Source: Loxodes magnus
Taxonomy: Eukaryota > Ciliophora > Karyorelictea > Loxodida > Loxodidae
Length of the DNA: 64,000 bases
Direction of reading: 5' to 3'
NCBI GenBank assembly: GCA_946699065.1
Contig: CAMPDV010000227.1
Coordinates: 248,001 to 312,000 of the forward strand
The notes under the pieces were generated by a model. That model was given only the letters and a program-made list of their open reading frames with translations, was not told where the DNA came from and ran no database searches. Each line of letters starts with the position of its first letter. The first letter of the stretch is position 1. Positions 1 through 11,599 of the stretch are shown here, piece by piece. Both the position numbers and the translations under genes were made by a program.

Positions 1-1
1 T

Positions 2-208
2 TTAAAAAACTTTTTGAAGCAAGGAAGTATAATATCTCTAAAAATAAATGGTAAAGATGGAACAATAAGCTATTCAAGTGATTTAGAAGAAGGTGGTTTA
101 GCCTTTGATAAAATAGACTTCAAAGAAAATCAATATTTTCCTGTAGTTTATCTTCATAGAAGAAACGAAGAAATAAAGCTATTAGAAGTGAAGAAATCAA
201 GAAAATGA
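2..208 (+). CDS. C-terminal end of a SPRY/lectin-fold-like protein, 5' end outside window
   Basis: The frame is open from the window edge and ends at TGA 206-208, 69 codons in. The segment reads as alternating beta strands and contains 'GGLAFDKIDF' and 'ENQYFPVVYLHRR', the kind of strand-turn pattern seen near the end of SPRY or concanavalin-like domains in ciliate TRIM-like and Kelch-type proteins. It has no TAA or TAG codons and no frameshift, unlike almost everything downstream, so it may be an intact gene. The start is not in the window. The family assignment is an inference from pattern only. A RING/B-box gene on the same strand begins at the other end of the window, so both could belong to one locally amplified family. 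Confidence 0.55.
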   Translation, partial: LKNFLKQGSIISLKINGKDGTISYSSDLEEGGLAFDKIDFKENQYFPVVYLHRRNEEIKLLEVKKSRK

Positions 209-2509
209 ACTAAAAATATTTAAGTTTATTCAGCTATTTGAACTAACTTTAAAAATAATTAACTAATTGAGTTACTAGCATAAATAAAGGCTTAACTATT
301 AAATTGAGATGAGTTAAACTAAATAATATTTGCCTTTAACTTGTTAATCTTATGTATTAATAAACTTAACTAAGAGTATCAGATATTTTATTCATATGTA
401 TGTAATTTTTGATTCCCAGATAAATATTTCATATATTTTACTTCAACAATTCTTATAAATCATTTATAACTTCTAATTTAATGATTAGATTAAAGCTCTT
501 TTATTTGATAATTGGCTTAATTTAAATTTATTTTTACAGTTTAGATTAAGAAAATTTTTAATTATTAACTTAATCTATGAATAAGTAAATGAATGAAGTT
601 AAAGCTAATCCATTTTATTGGAATGTTTGAAAAAAAAGGAATGCAATAAGCCTAAATCTAGATTTTATTATTTTATGTTCCTTATTAAGAATCTAAAATT
701 AAAGAAGGTAACTGATATGTCTCTATAAAGACAAATAAAGGTATACTAGTTAAATAAATAAAAAGGCTATGAAGTATAAGCAACCTTATTTAAACTTAAA
801 ACTATCCCATAATTCTTAATTAATAAGTATAATAAGAAAGTAAATTAAAATAATATCAGTTTAACTAGAATCACTTTATAATTTTAGATGCTTTAAATAA
901 CTAATATATTAAAAATAAAATAATTAACTAAAAAAAGAAATAAATTAGGACTAACTGTAAGATATGAATAGGTAATTTATAAAAATTAAATAGTAACTAA
1001 TGTGCTATAAACCAAATTATTAATAAAAGGTAGGAATGTGAATAAATTTACTTTAGATAGGAAAGAAAAAATAATTTAAACTTAAGATAATTTGTTTAAA
1101 ATATTTAAACTCTATGAATGATTTATATGGAATGATTGCTTTTATACTAAAATTAATTTTAATATAGCTATGCATATAAAATATGCTTCTAAAGATATCA
1201 AACAAATACTGATTTTTAAATTAACCTCAGAAATGTAGAATTATAGAATTATGGAGATTTTTTTTTAAGATATTAAATTAATCATAATTATAAAAGTTTA
1301 ACTAAGAAGAATAATCACTAAAATATAAGTTAAATGTGTATCAGGATTACAATACTAAAATATTTAAAAGATTATCAATTTAGAAATTTGTACATAATGT
1401 AAATTATTTATTCGCTCTAAGCAAAAAAAAGTAATTAGTTGAAAAATATAAGATTAAGAAATTAAAGAAATTGAAGTATCTTGACGATAAAACATTTTGC
1501 GTTTTAATCGTAAATTTTAATTTTATAAAGTTAAATCTGTAATAACTTTGTATATTCTTCATAAATTTGAAAAATAAATATATTAAATAAAATAAAATTA
1601 ATAAATTGAGTTAAAAATAATTAACTTACTAATAATTTTAAAATTAATTTTATTATGAAAAAAAGACTTGAAAGAGAAAAATGGATTGACTAAGAGTATT
1701 GATTAAAATTACAAAGAGATAAAGTTTATAAAAATAATTATTTTTTTTAATTTATGAATAAAAATATATTAAAGATAAAAGAATTATGATTGACTAAGTA
1801 TGTAGAAAGTTTTTAAAAAATTAATTATATTCTATAGTTAATTTGCATTTCGATTTTTAAATGATATAAAAATAAGAAGAACAGCAAAGTGAGAGTTTAT
1901 TTTTAGATTAAGTTATTTTTAATTAAGAATCTTTTTAGAGTTAAAATAATATGTTGTTTTCTATTTTTCATTATGAAAAAAATCAAATCAAAGAAATGCT
2001 AGATCTCTCTGCATAAATATTCTTTTTGTTATTAGATAAACTTAATTTGATTTAAACTATATAGACAAATAATAGTGAATCAATATAAGACATTCTCATT
2101 CTTAAGAATATTACATAATGAAATTAAAAAATTACATAAAATTAAAAATGTGTAAAAAAAGAAATAATATATAAAAAAATATGAAAGGGAATATAAAATT
2201 ATATTTAAGAGAATGTTTAAATAGTAATTTAACTATAAAAGTATATATTAGAAAAATTGGGAACTATTAGAATCATAGGTTCTAATAGTTAACTTTAGAC
2301 TAATATAAAAATTAATTGACAATATCTCAGCTATATAATAAACAGCATTGAATATTATTTAAAATGAAAATAAAAAGGATTAAGAAAAAAATGAAAATTA
2401 AAAAAATTATTATGATTTAATATAATAATTCACTTAAAAAAGAGTTATTGCATAATTCTTTTGATTTAATTTTGATTTTTAATTTTATATAATTTTAAGT
2501 TTATTAATG
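209..2509. other. AT-rich stretch without recognisable genes
   Basis: I see no convincing coding frame, RNA gene or element end here. Composition is extremely A+T rich with short A and T runs. An imperfect inverted pair near 2262-2292 (GGAACTATTAGAAT...GTTCTAATAGTTAAC) could form a small hairpin. Confidence 0.4.
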
Positions 2510-3085
2510 TCAAATTTCTCTTCTCATTTGGTTTCTTACATCTTCTTTCATTTCTTCATCGTTTTTAAAACTTTTTATTTATTCTACCTACAGTTCTATC
2601 TGATTGGTTTTTTGTTTATCTAAATAATAATTGTTTTTTACTTTGTAAATTAATGTGAAAAATTTAATATTAAGGTCTATTTCTGAATATGATTAGAAGT
2701 AAATTGTTAGCTTAAGTAGATTAAGATGAATGTTATAAATCTCTTTACAAATTTTAACCTGTAAATTTATCAGAAAAATTCTATGTAAATCCAAATAATT
2801 GACACTCTCAAAGATCTATATGTCTTTTCCTTCACAATCAGAACTAACTTATGCACAGGATAATGTCACAAAAGTAAATCGTATTTAAAACTATAAAAAT
2901 GAGTTCGCAACTTAAAGATTGAGAAGATTTCTTGCCTATATTATTGTTAAGCTTGGTATAAATTTATTTCTGGAAATTTCTAAAGTCCTTCAAGTTGCTT
3001 TCTGAATATTTGTGCAGTGGGTATGGATTGATAAAGCAAAGTTGCTTCTTAATAGTTCTCACTAGAATGTTAAGATGATTAGAAA
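2510..3085 (-). pseudogene. decayed protein-coding region, unidentified
   Basis: On the minus strand in the ciliate code two overlapping frames carry protein-like sequence. The upstream frame (about 3080 down to a TGA at 2840-2838) includes 'CFINPYPLHKYSESNLK'. The downstream frame is open for 160 codons (2989 to TGA 2512-2510) and includes 'NLLNLQVANSFLQF', 'NLLKLTIYFQSYSEIDL' and a charged C-terminus 'NDEEMKEDVRNQMRRE'. The spacing of leucines vaguely suggests leucine-rich repeats. The frame change near 2980 implies a single indel in a formerly continuous gene. I do not recognise the protein. Confidence 0.4.
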
Positions 3086-3399
3086 TTTATAAATAGTGTA
3101 AATACTATCAATCATTTAACTAATGGAAAAGATAAATACAAAAAGAAAAAACGTATAACTATACTCATTTAATTAATTATTAATTTTAATATTAAGCAAA
3201 TTAGAAATAATAAATTAGATAATCTAATATAAGCACTTTCTAATAAGAAATCTTAAAATATCTAAACGATAGTTAAAAGCTTAAGTATAAAATAATAAAT
3301 GTATATTCAATCTTAACCTTCTAAATATTCAATACTAAGATTAAAAATCTAAAAAGAAGAGTAAATTTATAACTATATTAATAAAATTTATTCAAATAT

Positions 3400-3990
3400 G
3401 ATATAATAGAAAGTATTTAGAAGAGTTTAAATAATAGAAATAGATACTAGAATTATTTATTTTTTTAAGTTTAAATATAATAGTAAAATATAATTGAAAT
3501 ATACACTAATTTAATAGGCTTAATTTGCATTATTTTTTAAAGTAAAATTGTTACTTAAATAATATTTTACTACTTTTAAATATATATCATTTCATGAAGA
3601 TTAGCTCTTTTAATAAATTTAAATTGGTTAAATCGGATATATAAGAGTTAAATGCTGATAATAAAATAGATAAGTAAATCTAGTTATACTAAAGCAATTT
3701 TGATAATTAAAGGATTATAAATTTTCTAATATTTAGTTAATTTTAGATATAAATAGTTTAATTATGTTGATTGAAACTTCGTAAAATATCTTAACATAAG
3801 TTTATAGATTTAAATATTATTTTAAATCTAAATTATTATAGCAGTTTTAAAATTTATCTAAATCGGAATGAAATTATCTATAAATTAATAATTTTTTTAT
3901 TGTGAGAGCTTGAAAACCTTATAAGACATATTTTAAAATCCCAGTTAAGCGATCATTCAATTATGCAAAAGGAATAAACAAATTTCTGAC
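3400..3990. repeat. diverged direct repeat, copy 1 (partner 15690-16190; weaker match 8380-8720)
   Basis: Several ordered blocks match the second copy, for example 'TATATAAGAGTT' followed by 'ATAGATAAGTAAAT', then 'TTAATTATG' and 'CTTATAAG' near the ends. Identity is interrupted by many indels, so this is an old duplication. No protein is evident in the first copy. Confidence 0.45.
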
Positions 3991-4176
3991 TAACTAATTA
4001 AAATAACTTAACATTAAAAAATATTAAACAGTTTGAAAATAATAATAGTAAAATATTACTAAGATACTAGTAAAATTTTTAGTTACTTTTGATTTATCTT
4101 TATATTTTTTTACTTCTTCTGATCAAATTTTTAAAGATTAAAACAGAAATATATTATTGACTATCAAAATTGAAAA

Positions 4177-4922
4177 ATGGAAGACATGAATTTTGGACTT
4201 TTAACATAATAAAACTTTTCTAGCAGGTTTAAAGGGACTTGCGATGGAATAGTAATCCCATTTCTTGATACAACCTCCTAAAATCTTCTCTTGAAATTTA
4301 GCAAATTAGCCATAGTTATTGTATTCAGTGGACACCCTAGTAGCACAGCCAAATTGTTGCACCTCAATTACATCTCTTTTTGTATTTTCGAAAAGAGAAT
4401 GCTATCAGAGCATGGATATTTATTCTATTCCTAATAATTCTAGTTAGGAAAGTTTGATGGTCACTATCAAATCGAGGATATCAATCTTTTTAAATAATTA
4501 TACTATAAGAGTTTTTTTTAATTTGAAAAAGACTGCAAACTCTTTGTAGTTGACGACACCAACAATTGCTTCGTGGACATAGCGAGAGTAACTTTTTTTA
4601 TTAAAAAAATGATATCAGGGAGTTCTGTTTTTATGGGGATAAAGTTATCAAGCCTCTACCATGATTGGAATGGTATAAAAACATTGATCACTTACATAAT
4701 CTTACTCTGAATAGAGATCTTCATATCAAAAGGATAGGAACATGTTCTTAATCAATAGACTTGAAACTTGATCAGACGATTAAAACTAAACTCACGCTAT
4801 CTTTTACCCTATGGGATATCAATCTTATTGGACGGTTTATATCTATAAACACTAAAGCGGGTCCACTTTAGATTGAAGAAGAAACATAATAGAGGAGAAA
4901 AACAGAATCAAGAAATAAGTGA
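4177..4922 (+). pseudogene. PSTK/KTI12-type P-loop kinase pseudogene
   Basis: Starting at ATG 4177 the frame is open for 178 codons to TGA 4708-4710. Protein-like sequence then continues in another frame to TGA 4920-4922, so there is at least one frameshift around 4670-4700. The N-terminal part has a beta strand followed by 'FSGHPSSTAK', which looks like a P-loop of the form GxPSSGKT whose glycine and lysine are displaced. About 65 residues later comes 'CKLFVVDDTNN', the second conserved strand and Asp-Asp pair seen in seryl-tRNA(Sec) kinase and KTI12-like ATPases. The second frame holds 'NLTLNRDLHIKRIGTCS', matching the Arg-rich lid region. Length is close to the 250-300 residues of that family. 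The damaged Walker A motif plus frameshift indicate a dead copy. Choosing between PSTK and KTI12 is not possible by eye. Confidence 0.5.
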
Positions 4923-4964
4923 ACTAAAATATTTTATAAGCTGAAAGGCAATTACAATATAATC

Positions 4965-6520
4965 CAAATTCACTTAATATTATTGATAATCAAGATAATA
5001 GCAGGAAACAGTCGTTGCTTGAATCCTTTTTTTTTATTTTAAAAAGAGCCAATAAATATAAAATATTTTTAAAATCTCATTAAATAAATTCTCTAAAATA
5101 ATCAATTAAAAGTATCTAAATAAGGTATCATATTTAAGATATTCAATAATAATGAAAATCTGAAATTTATGAGTATAATAAAACTATTATAATGTGAAAA
5201 GTTACATTTAAAGCTAATATTTAAATTGATAATTGATGGATAATAATTAGTAATTCTATATTCTTAGGAATAGATTTAATGATTTTAGTATCTAAAATCT
5301 AACAATATTTCTAATGATAACTATTAATTATTCTGTATACAAATAGATTAAGATAAGTATCAAACATATCTATAACCAACATTCACAAATGAAAACATTT
5401 TCTATTTTATACTTTAACATAAAGCTGATTATAAAATGATTTTAGATTAAGATTTAGTTTATTATTATATAATTTGATATTTTCAACTTTAAGGTAAGAA
5501 GAAAAAAGAAATACTTTTAGTGATTAAGCAATTTAAAATTATTTCTTCTATCTGAAGTTTTAAAAATATCTAGTTTAAAAAAACTTAGAGAAAAAGAAGA
5601 AGATGATTATCACTATTAACAACATAATTTATATGTATAAACTGATAAGAAGCTGAAAAATTTAATCTATTTATATTTATAACTTCCTTTTTTAGATCTC
5701 ATTATATAATATACACTATTATATATTGCCATAATAGATGTAGCAAAATGTTTTTGCTTGGTTTTTTCCAATTAGAAAATTAATTTTAATTTCATATTTA
5801 AAAATCAAAACTTCTATAAAACTAATTATTTAAACAGAAGATTTTTATAATAACTTTTAATAAGCTTGTATCTATTTTATTAAGCTAATTTCATCTTTCA
5901 TAAAATTATAAAAAGGATGAATCAATATACTTTAAATGTATAATCTTTTGCATCAAATTTAAAATGAGTTTAGTTAGTTTACTCTTATATTTCTAATACT
6001 CATCATTATTAAATTATAATTCTTGATAATGAGGTTAGAACAACAATTTTAAAACTAATTAAGGAGTAAAATAAAAAATGAGCTAACAAATATGCTAAAT
6101 AATAAGCTATACTTTATATTTATTACCAAGTTATCAAAATTAATTAGTCCTGGGTATATTTTAATCTTGATTTCAATTGAAAATTTAACAAAGTTTAATT
6201 TTGCAAAAGTTCTGTTTTATCTGGAAAATACTAAGCATTTATTTTAGCTATGATACTATAATATGAAGTATAAATAAAATATTTTAGTCAAATATCTTAA
6301 TAAAAAGAAAATAATTTAGTATAGTAATTAGAAATTATTGAAGTTAGATTTTAATTTTGTTATTTATATACTTATTTATAAGTTATAAAAGAGCAAGAAA
6401 TATAACACAAGTGTAAAAATAATATTTGGAGAAAAATTTAATTTATTATCAATTTTTAAGATATAAAGAGTTGGAAAGTATATTGGCTTCATAATTAGAA
6501 AAAAGAAGAAAATTTTTAGG
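4965..6520. repeat. long diverged direct repeat R1, copy A (partner 19805-21175)
   Basis: The copy opens with 'CAGTCGTTGCTTGAAT' (near 5009), matching 'CAATCGTTGCTTGTAT' near 19833, and collinear matches continue for about 1.5 kb to 'TTTTTAAGATATAAAGAG' (near 6455) against 'TTTTTAAGATAAGAAGAT' (near 21125). I see no coding frame. The partner copy is followed by a retroelement insertion that this copy lacks. Confidence 0.6.
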
Positions 6521-6939
6521 AATAGAAGGGGATTCGCAATCAGTTGGATATATTTTCAAAAAGGTTTTAATTTAATAAATAAAAAATTGAAAGTAAATTT
6601 GATGTTTACTAACCATTATACTAAAAATAAATCAGTTAAAAATTAAATCTAAAAATTAAAAATAAGATTACTTCATAAACAAATATTTTTCTGATGAGAA
6701 TAGTATTAGAAAAAGATCTAAAACACGAAGTAAAATTGTTAATAAAAATGAAAAAAAGTTATTAATATTTAATCAAACTAAAGAAGGATTTTTAAAGTTT
6801 TTTAAAAATAAAGAATTAACTAATAATTTTAGATTAAACTGTTTATGCTTAAAATTACTAAGTTATTTTTAGTTTTACATTTTTTTAAATAAAGAAAAAT
6901 CGTTAAATAAATGTAAATGTCTCATTAATTAAATTTCTA

Positions 6940-7240
6940 ATCTTTAATTTATGAAAAATGTAAGATCAGCTTTTATGAGGCTTAAAACCTCTAAAAGTTT
7001 AAGTCCATATTCTTTGTAGATAGGAGAGTTTTGCTTGGTAATCCAACCAGATAAAACTTCTATATAAATCTCAAGATATAATTTTCAGGGAATGAATCTC
7101 CTTTTCAAATTTCATCTCAATACGAGTGGAGTTTTTCGAGTTTCAATGAATTAATTATATGTTTGCATCTACCCTTTTTGAACTTCTGCATTTCCTAATA
7201 CAGCTAATCCACGACTTTTACTAAATTTTTTAGTGACTAC
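6940..7240 (-). pseudogene. fragment of an unidentified cellular gene
   Basis: GC content rises locally and the minus strand carries two protein-like frames. The upstream frame (7240 to TGA 7114-7112, 43 codons) includes 'SKSRGLAVLGNAEVQKGQ'. The downstream frame (about 7072 to 6945) includes 'EVLSGWITKQNSPIYKEYG' followed by 'LKLLEVLSLIKADL', which looks like consecutive amphipathic helices of an ARM/HEAT-type repeat. At least one frameshift separates them. No family is recognised. Confidence 0.35.
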
Positions 7241-7792
7241 TAAGAGATATTTCTAATCTTTTATTTTTCGCAAAAATAATAAAATGCAAATTTTTTACTT
7301 ATAGAGTATTAGCAATACATAATTATTTGTATAATTTTAAATTCATTTGTAGTATAATAACAAATTATAGAAATCAAACACAATAATTTTTATGATATTG
7401 CTTATAGTTAACTTTCTATGATAAATAATCTTCAATAAACTTGAAAATTTAGGTGTTTATTAATTTTTTTAAGTTAATAAAAAGATTGACACTACAATAT
7501 TATTTTATATATAATTATTCTAACATAAAGATGATGATAGTCATTTTTTATTACTTTAATTGCATAATTTTATAGAAAAAACTTTAAAAGATTTTTATGT
7601 TAATTTTTCTTTATTTTCTATAAAAGGGATAAAAAATCATAATAACTAAGTATTTTATGGAAAGTTATAAAGCAAAATTTATTTTAATTAATAATAGTTT
7701 CTTATCAATTCTCAATATAAAAGCAATTTTTCTTCGTTAAACAAGATTCGTAATATCTAAAAAATAAAAATTTAATTAAATTGAAATAGATT

Positions 7793-8007
7793 TGTCTTGT
7801 AGTTTTATTCGACCCACATAAGGTTACAATTTCTTGCTTCTTTCTACGATATCACCTATATAAATTTTTCCTTTCCAAGAAAACCTAAAAATGGTGAGAT
7901 CAGAATGAAATAATTTCGTCCTCAAAGCTGAAAGTTTCAAATTAATGTTGGTGTTCAGTATTAACTGCGCACCTCCGATTACTTTTTTGTGAACTAACGT
8001 AGTCCAC
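7793..8007 (-). pseudogene. BAH-domain-like gene fragment
   Basis: The downstream frame (7898 to about 7793) reads 'FSWKGKIYIGDIVER' followed by 'KLQPYVGRIKLQDK'. This matches the opening of BAH domains, where a strand leads to G-D-x-V and then a P-Y-x-G-R-I strand. The upstream frame (8007 to about 7905) is protein-like and ends in an acidic stretch, 'ETFSFEDEIIS'. The two are in different frames, so this is a broken fragment. BAH proteins read chromatin in ciliates; nothing suggests this copy works. Confidence 0.35.
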
Positions 8008-8049
8008 AGTTAATTTTCAACTGGCCTTCATTTTTTATATGAAAACTAA

Positions 8050-8350
8050 AAATAAAAAAAAATTTAAGTTCATAACAGAAATTAATTTTGAAAAATTGTA
8101 TGAAGAAAATCCTTTAGTAACTTAAGCTCAAAATATTAGAATTTCTAAGATAGTATAAAGATAGGAAAAACTAATGCTAATTTAAAAATTACTATAATTG
8201 TGATATAATTTCACTACTGAAATTTACTCTTTATAAGATAGAAAAAAATTCAGAATAGATAGTTATTGATAAATTGTTCAATAAAGAAAATAAATTTCTA
8301 AAAAAACAATAATCTTAACTTCAAATTCCAATAAGTGTTTATCTGTTTTC
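8050..8350. repeat. direct repeat R7, copy 1 (partner 26300-26610)
   Basis: 'GAAAAATTGTATGAAGAAAA' here matches 'GAAAATTGTATGAAAAAATC' near 26353, followed in both by 'TAACTTAAGCT' and further collinear blocks. No coding signal is seen. Confidence 0.5.
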
Positions 8351-8754
8351 TTTTTTAATATTAAATAAAAATTTATAACGTTTAAATACAATATTATGTG
8401 CTGAAGAAAATTAATGTTTAACTAAGATAACTAAATATTGAAATAATCTAAAAGTAAATATTTTTATATTAAAAATAGGAAAAATTGAGAAAATATATCA
8501 AAATTTAAAGAATAGTTTAAAAATTGTTTATTGTGAAAGTAAAAATCCAACTTAAACAGTTTTTTTACTACCTTTTAAAATATATGTCGTTCTCTAAGAT
8601 CAGAAGTATTTAATAAAATTATGTTGATGAATTGTTTAATACAAGAGTTTAGATTTAGAAGAAAAATAGCATAATTTTGTAAATTAATTTTAGCTATTAA
8701 AGTATTAAAATTATTAATTAGTAGAATTTCTTTCGCTTTAATACTCTTTTTTAC

Positions 8755-8960
8755 ATATATTATTAAATTATTATTCTTTTATAACTTATAAATAAGTATA
8801 TAAATAACACAATTAAAATTTATTTTCCATAATTTCTAATTACTATAAAAACAAGTTTCTTTTTCTCAGATATTTTACTTTAATATTTTAATGGAATTTT
8901 TTATTTTTCTAGTAAATTAAAAAATAAGAACAGATATATTTTATCATTAAATTTTGCTCA
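8755..8960. repeat. dispersed repeat R6 (copies 8755, 25270 direct; 6310-6430, 21030-21100 inverted)
   Basis: 'CTTTTATAACTTATAAAT' followed by 'AGTATATA' and 'ATAATTTCTA' recurs at 25290. The reverse complement occurs at 6370-6400 and 21045-21070. Four copies in both orientations point to a small mobile or duplicated unit of unknown type. Confidence 0.5.
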
Positions 8961-9559
8961 ATTTTTAATTGAAAATAAGAAAAATACATATGCATAACTA
9001 AGTTATTTTTATACACTGGAAATAAATATTCTGTATAGTTTTAGTATTTATCATATTTGTTAACTTATTTTTTATTTTGTTTTAAATAGTTTTCAAATAA
9101 TTATTCTATAATAATTACCGAGTATTAATATTTAATAACTTATAAAAATCATAAATTTAAATATAATTTAACTTTTTATTTCAAATCTAAAAATTTGGCT
9201 TTTTTGATTCATATAAATTAAAATAAATTTCGTAAAGTTATTTGATTTAACTTAATAGTGTAAGATAGCTAAATTCATTTTAAAATTATAATATTAAAAT
9301 TTTAAACAAAAGAAATGAGAGATTAATACCTTTAATTATTGTTTTATAATAAAATTATTGTTAAAGATAAAGGATTTTTTCAAAGCTTAAAATAATCATC
9401 TATTTCAATTAATTTGTATAACAATATTATATTAGTTTTTTTTAAAAGTAAGTTGTTATAATTTTTCACTTTTTTAAATTACCTGATTCGAATATATGTT
9501 TTTTTGCTGCTTTTGGTAATAACTCAGCTCAAGTTTCAAATAAACGCTTATTTAATTAT

Positions 9560-10110
9560 GATTTTCTTAGTGGTAAATATTGTCGTATCATTTGTATTTG
9601 GTTTTCTCTCAAGTATGGATTAAGCATTTTCTTATTCAATAGTTTTATTTTAATATTTTTGCTATTTTTATTCTTCTTTTATTCATTTTGCTTATATTAC
9701 TTTATAATATTTAACTATATTAGTCAAATTTATTATTTTCTTCAATACCTAATAATATTTTCTATTATATCATGTATATAAAAAATAAATTTTTATTTTT
9801 CTATCTAATAAATATTTTTAATAATGTTTAGAATAATAATATACTTTCAGTAGATTAAGATTTAATTTTTGTATTTATTTATGTATATTTAAGCATTTAA
9901 CTATCATTTAAGTATCTTAAATTATTTTACTATTTATAAAAATGTTTTAGTTAATTCATCTTAAGGTCATTTTCTATTTATTTATCTTCAATGTAAGATT
10001 AAATTAAACGAGTATATTGATAAACTTTTATTTTTCTATTTAACTTTTCTATCAGAATAAAGGATTATTAATCCCTTCAATATTAAGAAGATCTTATATC
10101 TTTTTTTTTA
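9560..10110. repeat. direct repeat R4, copy 1 (partner 15180-15650)
   Basis: 'TTTTCTCTCAAGTATGGATT' is shared exactly with 15193, and collinear matches follow for about 500 bp, ending in 'GAATAAAGGATTATTAATCC' in both. This is among the better preserved repeat pairs in the window. No coding frame is apparent. Confidence 0.6.
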
Positions 10111-10539
10111 ATTTGGAAATTCATTTTATACTTTTTTATTTTAAATTGAAAATAGTTCTTATTATTATTTTATTACTATTGGCAATCATTTTTATAAAAA
10201 TCTAAATTTAACTTTAAAATCCATGATCCTAATAGCTAGCATATTTTCTTTACTTATATCTTGACAGTTTAGATATCTATTTTGATATTATCTTTAACAT
10301 AATTTTATATTCTTATTACAATTTTTTATTTCTAATTTCTTTTTAAATAAATAAATTAATTAAATATAAGAGTTTCAATATTTATAAATATTGGGATATA
10401 ATGTAATAATTATAACCTAGATCATAAATATTACAAAATGTTAAAATAATAGTTTAGTAGATTTCATTCAAATATCTTTTCTTCTTTCTTTTTCAGGTAT
10501 TCTTTGCTTAACTTCTTGATAATTATCTTTTCTCTTTGA

Positions 10540-11521
10540 ACTTGGCTCAGTCATTTCATTTAAAATATCATCTTACAACTAAAATAACTAAAAACGCTTT
10601 TTTTATAATTTGGAGAGAATGATTTGATTATTTTTCTATTTTAGAAATTTGGTTTTTTTAAATGATGATTTATATAGTTTTAGTCATATAGTAATAATTT
10701 ATTCTTATCTTTGTTTTTAGAAACTATATTATTTTCAAATTACTAAAAGATATCTTTATAATATTAACAATCAAAAATATGGTTAAATTCATCGAAATCT
10801 AAGCCACATAAACAAATAATGCTTCATTGTACGTTGTAGTGGTGTATACTGAGTTCTTATGTAAAATTATAAGTATAAGTTCTAAGTTTGTAGATAGAAA
10901 TAGTTTCTCTAGCCATATGCCATTTATATTTAGTATATGCTATTTCAGGAAAAACATTTGAATTTCCTATTGACCCAAAATTCTTATTGACGTAGACAAG
11001 ATCAAGTTCCTTTAGAGACATTGCTAGAAAATTTCTGTTTTTATATTTTCCAAGTGTTTATTAAATTCCTTACTTATCCTAGGCCAATTAAATATAAAAA
11101 AGTCTATATATTTATGCATTTGTTTATAAGTTTCTATTTCTTTTTAAATAAGTTAGCTATTTTAAATAATAACTTTTTCATATAAATAGATATTATTCTT
11201 TAGAATTATTGTGTCTTTGTTTGGCTCACCACTAAGATATTTAATAATTTCAATCAGCTGAAGATTATCTATTAAAAAAATAACTTAAATGAGATTATTC
11301 TAAATTTTATTTTCCCACTTTGGTGATTTTTAATTCTACTTAGTTTAAATATGTAAATGGATATTAACTATAGTTAAATTGCTTTCTAAATACTTAATTT
11401 TAATTATATTTATAAACTTTATTTTTTGTAGTTCTAACATAATACTTTAACTTTCTGCTTTTCTCTTTTAATATTCTTTCATTATTAAATATTTTAAAAT
11501 TACTCCTAAGAAGCAATATAT
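10540..11521 (-). pseudogene. LINE ORF2 C-terminal remnant (non-LTR retrotransposon)
   Basis: On the minus strand one frame is open for 317 codons (11521 to TGA 10570-10568). Its first two thirds are protein-like, e.g. 'KWENKIQNNLIQVIFLIDN' and 'KQMHKYIDFFIFNWPRISKE'. From about 11015 the credible frame shifts and includes 'KELDLVYVNKNFG', one in-frame TGA, then 'CLCGLDFDEFNHIFDC' followed by QYYKD. A C-x-C...H-x3-C cluster is typical of the zinc motif at the C-terminus of non-LTR ORF2 proteins. The same 'HIFDC-x-YY' signature is in the inserted LINE at 28360-29259. The reverse transcriptase core with its Y-x-D-D box is not visible, so only the C-terminal part remains. Confidence 0.5.
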
Positions 11522-11599
11522 TCATTTAGCAAAAACATTATGAAAATTTATAAATTACATTCAGACTAATAAAACCTTAATAATTAGAATAACACTAAT

